Shown: piece by piece, positions 6,248 to 8,251 of the stretch
How positions within the stretch are numbered: position 1 is the first letter of the stretch
Layout of the letters: each line of letters begins with the position of its first letter
DNA from: Acidilobaceae archaeon
Lineage (GTDB): Archaea > Thermoproteota > Thermoprotei_A > Sulfolobales > Acidilobaceae
Length of the DNA: 8,251 nt
Assembly: GCA_027013765.1 (NCBI GenBank)
Contig: JALWGG010000217.1
Coordinates: 1-8,251, forward strand
Direction of reading: 5' to 3'
Position numbers and translations under genes: made by a program
The notes under the pieces: model-generated
The model's input: only the letters and a program-made list of their open reading frames with translations
Told to the model about the DNA's origin: nothing
The model's database searches: none

Positions 6248-7615
6248 ATGAATGGTAACGGATTATCCAGGATAGCGATCGCACTCTCAATAATCGCCAT
6301 CCTACTAGCAGCATACGCCATCCCACAGCTAGGGAAGATCTCGGACCTTGAAGAGAGGGTTAAGAGCCTAGAGGATAAGATAGGCTCAATACAGCAGGCA
6401 GGAGTCCAGACCCAGACTGTTACAGAGACCCAGGAGAAGACCGTTACCCAGACCCAGACAGTAGAGAAGCCAGCCGAGAAGGTCACGCTTAGAGTCATAG
6501 GTCCATGGTCGGGGCCTTCGGCTGAGTACTTCAAGGCGGTTATAGACAACTATACAAAGCTGAACCCCAACGTGGAGATAGAGTATGTAGCAAGGAGGGC
6601 TGAGGACCTCGCCAAGACACTGCCAGTACAGTTCGAGGCAGGGACAGCGCCTGCAGACGTGATCATAACCCCCTGGGCATGGTTCATAGTAGAGATGGCC
6701 AAGAAGGGCCATGTCGAGGACGTATCAGACCTCATAAACCCGGACCAGTACATCCCAGGCATAGTAGACAAGGTAACCTATAACGGAAAAATCTATGGTG
6801 CACCCTTCACAATGTGGCTGAAGCCAGGGTTCTGGTACAAGAAATCCTTCTTCCAGAAGCACAACCTCCAGGAGCCCAAGACGTGGGATGACTTCTTGAA
6901 GCTGCTAGACCAGCTAAAGCAGATACCAGGTATAAAGAACCCGATAGTTACTGGTGACAGTGTAGGATGGCCTATGAGCGATGTAACGGAGCACTTCCTA
7001 ATAACCTTCGGAGGCCCAGACCTCCAGATCAAACTAATAAATGGAGAGGTGAGGTTCGACGACCCACAAGTTGAGGCAATATTCAAGGAGAAGCTTGTAC
7101 CATTAATAGAGCAGGGCTACTTCAGCGAGCCGATCGAGTGGACCAGCGCCGTGGACCTATGGTGGAACGAGGAGTATGGTCTATACTTCATGGGTACATG
7201 GATAGCAGGCAGGGTGCCTGACCCCGGCGATATAGACTTCTTCCCACTACCCGGAGCAAAGGGTGTCGTCGGAGGCGCGGACTATGGATTCATACCCAAG
7301 TATGCGAAGAACAAGGACGTGGCTAGGGACTTCCTAAAGTTCATAGCTACAAACGGGCAGGGATACCATGTAGCAGGGCCCGCGGGCAAGATACCCACCT
7401 GGAAGGGTATAGGGGTGGACCAGCTGTGGGCACCAATGCAATCAGTCTATAAGAAGATTAGTGAGCTGAACATGAGGATACTGCCAGACCTGGACGATTC
7501 CGTAGGAGGCGACTGGCAGACCCTCTTCTGGGACCAGCTGAAGCTGCTCTGGGTCAACCCTGGCAAGGTCGACGAGGTATTATCTACGCTTGCAAACGAG
7601 TTCCCATATAAGTAG
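6248..7615 (+). CDS. Carbohydrate ABC transporter substrate-binding protein (CUT1 type), membrane-anchored
   Basis: Extracellular sugar-binding component of an ABC importer, 455 residues. Residues ~7-26 are a hydrophobic segment (RIAIALSIIAILLAAYAIP) serving as signal or anchor. Residues ~29-50 form a short heptad-like coiled coil (ISDLEERVKSLEDKIGSIQQ). Residues 52-75 are a Thr/Gln-rich linker (QTQTVTETQEKTVTQTQT). The binding lobes follow from ~78: LRVIGPWSG, AEYFKAVIDNY, EAGTAPADVIITPW (130-143), YGAPFTMWLKPGFWYKKSFFQ (183-203), TWDDFLKLLDQLK, DLWWNEEYGLYFMGTWIAG (303-321) and a C-terminal helix pair. Many aromatics (WY, WW) fit sugar stacking. There is no Cys, hence no lipobox and no disulfide. 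ATG 6248 is chosen because GGTGGG (6235-6240) lies seven bases upstream; GTG 6236 overlaps that site. A permease gene follows 87 bases on. The specific sugar cannot be read from sequence. Confidence 0.92.
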   Translation: MNGNGLSRIAIALSIIAILLAAYAIPQLGKISDLEERVKSLEDKIGSIQQAGVQTQTVTETQEKTVTQTQTVEKPAEKVTLRVIGPWSGPSAEYFKAVIDNYTKLNPNVEIEYVARRAEDLAKTLPVQFEAGTAPADVIITPWAWFIVEMAKKGHVEDVSDLINPDQYIPGIVDKVTYNGKIYGAPFTMWLKPGFWYKKSFFQKHNLQEPKTWDDFLKLLDQLKQIPGIKNPIVTGDSVGWPMSDVTEHFLITFGGPDLQIKLINGEVRFDDPQVEAIFKEKLVPLIEQGYFSEPIEWTSAVDLWWNEEYGLYFMGTWIAGRVPDPGDIDFFPLPGAKGVVGGADYGFIPKYAKNKDVARDFLKFIATNGQGYHVAGPAGKIPTWKGIGVDQLWAPMQSVYKKISELNMRILPDLDDSVGGDWQTLFWDQLKLLWVNPGKVDEVLSTLANEFPYK

Positions 7616-7638
7616 TCTAGATCCATAACCCAAACATC

Positions 7639-7645
7639 TTTTTAA
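7639..7645 (+). promoter_or_regulatory. T-rich element between binding protein and permease genes
   Basis: TTTTTAA follows the stop codon of the binding-protein gene by 23 bases. It could act as a weak U-tract terminator that lowers read-through into the permease genes, or as a TATA-like box with a start near 7668-7672. Either role would explain higher expression of the binding protein than of the permeases (inference). Confidence 0.35.
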
Positions 7646-7702
7646 CCTCAATCCACTGTTATCATGATTGATTAAGCCGTGGGAGTGTTGGGGGTCTAAC
7701 GT

Positions 7703-8251
7703 TTGAGGGCTAGGAGGAGGGTCCTGATAGCATTCCTCGTGCCGGAGCTTATACTACTCGTCTCACTGGTTCTCGCCCCTATAATAGGGACTGTATACAT
7801 GAGCTTCAAAACAGAGAATGGATACGGCTTGGAAAACTATAGGGAGGTGATAGGTGAGAGGAGCCCCGACAAGGCCCTAGTACTCCTGAATGATATGCCG
7901 CGTAGCCCCCCATGGGGGGCCCTCATACATAACCTAGTCTGGACCGCTATACACCTGCCAGTAGTCGTGATCCTCGGGCTAGTACTAGCATATCTATTAA
8001 GAGAGGTTTATGGCAGCTCCCTGATCAAGAGTGTAATCTTCCTTGGCATGGTCATACCAATGGTTGTAGGGGGACTCCTGATTAGATTCATGTTCGACGA
8101 GTATATAGGGATCGTGCCCAAGCTACTCGGGGCTCTAGGAGTTGACGGGATAGCCGCCAAGACATGGACAAACTACCCCGAGACGGCTCTACTAGCCCTT
8201 ATACTAGGCTCTGTATGGCTCCGGACGGGATTCAGCCTCACAGTATACTCC
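7703..8251 (+). CDS. Sugar ABC transporter permease, MalF/UgpA family, partial at right edge
   Basis: Membrane-spanning subunit of the sugar importer; the first 183 residues are in the window. Start is TTG 7703: the only earlier in-frame codon before the TAA at 7697-7699 is CGT, GGGGGT (7690-7695) lies seven bases upstream, and the next in-frame start would cut into the first membrane helix. Segments seen: a basic N-terminus (MRARRR), a first helix ~7-33 ending VYMSF as in MalF-type permeases, an outside loop with NYREVIG, then helices at ~76-99 (HNLVWTAIHLPVVVILGLVLAYLL), ~108-131 (IKSVIFLGMVIPMVVGGLLIRFMF) and ~160-182. The phrase order NxxW...LGLxLAxLL...IPxVVxGLxxRFMF is typical of the family. 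The EAA loop that docks the ATPase would lie past the edge. A second permease and an ATPase gene are expected downstream. Confidence 0.9.
   Translation, partial: MRARRRVLIAFLVPELILLVSLVLAPIIGTVYMSFKTENGYGLENYREVIGERSPDKALVLLNDMPRSPPWGALIHNLVWTAIHLPVVVILGLVLAYLLREVYGSSLIKSVIFLGMVIPMVVGGLLIRFMFDEYIGIVPKLLGALGVDGIAAKTWTNYPETALLALILGSVWLRTGFSLTVYS
7905..7920. repeat. Perfect 16-bp GC palindrome inside the permease gene
   Basis: G-CCCCCC-AT-GGGGGG-C is self-complementary and sits in the codons for SPPWGA. A shorter version, CCCCCATGGGGG, occurs at 2481-2492 in the nitrilase-like gene. It may simply reflect Pro and Gly codon choice, but the G/C runs are prone to polymerase slippage. Confidence 0.5.

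Overview
The window looks like chromosomal DNA of a hyperthermophilic archaeon of the Thermoproteota (Crenarchaeota), most likely Desulfurococcales or a close relative. The evidence is the topoisomerase half of reverse gyrase, heavy use of AGG (Arg), ATA (Ile) and CTA (Leu) codons, GTG and TTG starts with GGGTG-type ribosome binding sites, TATA-box promoters, and an AbrB-PhoU fusion regulator typical of archaea. All recognisable genes lie on the + strand.

Layout. (1) 1-2157: topoisomerase IA half of reverse gyrase, cut by the left edge. Its first ~120 bases do not fit the family, and a different frame looks coding there. (2) 2135-3040: a nitrilase-superfamily protein overlapping the topoisomerase gene; two of its three catalytic residues are replaced, so it is probably a pseudoenzyme. 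(3) 3041-3156: a regulatory intergenic region with a TATA box and a perfect 17-bp palindrome touching it. (4) 3157-4116: AbrB-PhoU-like regulator. (5) 4161-4682: Cys-rich protein with a possible nucleotidyltransferase-like core. (6) 4792-5998: L-fucose/L-arabinose isomerase-like protein whose frame is broken at a run of eight G; one base less rejoins a good C-terminal domain. (7) 5999-6247: intergenic region with a GC-rich part able to fold, an AT/T-rich part, and an imperfect dyad before the next gene. (8) 6248-7615: sugar ABC transporter substrate-binding protein with an N-terminal membrane anchor, coiled coil and Thr/Gln-rich linker. (9) 7703-8251: first permease subunit (MalF/UgpA type), cut by the right edge.

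Functionally the left part concerns DNA topology in a hyperthermophile, with a pseudo-nitrilase coupled to it. The middle holds a predicted phosphate-type regulator and an unknown protein. The right part is sugar related: a ketol-isomerase-like protein next to the start of a carbohydrate ABC importer operon. I see no mobile element, CRISPR array, tRNA or rRNA. The points most worth a second look are the G8 frameshift, the disarmed nitrilase, the promoter palindrome, and the mismatch at the start of the topoisomerase gene.
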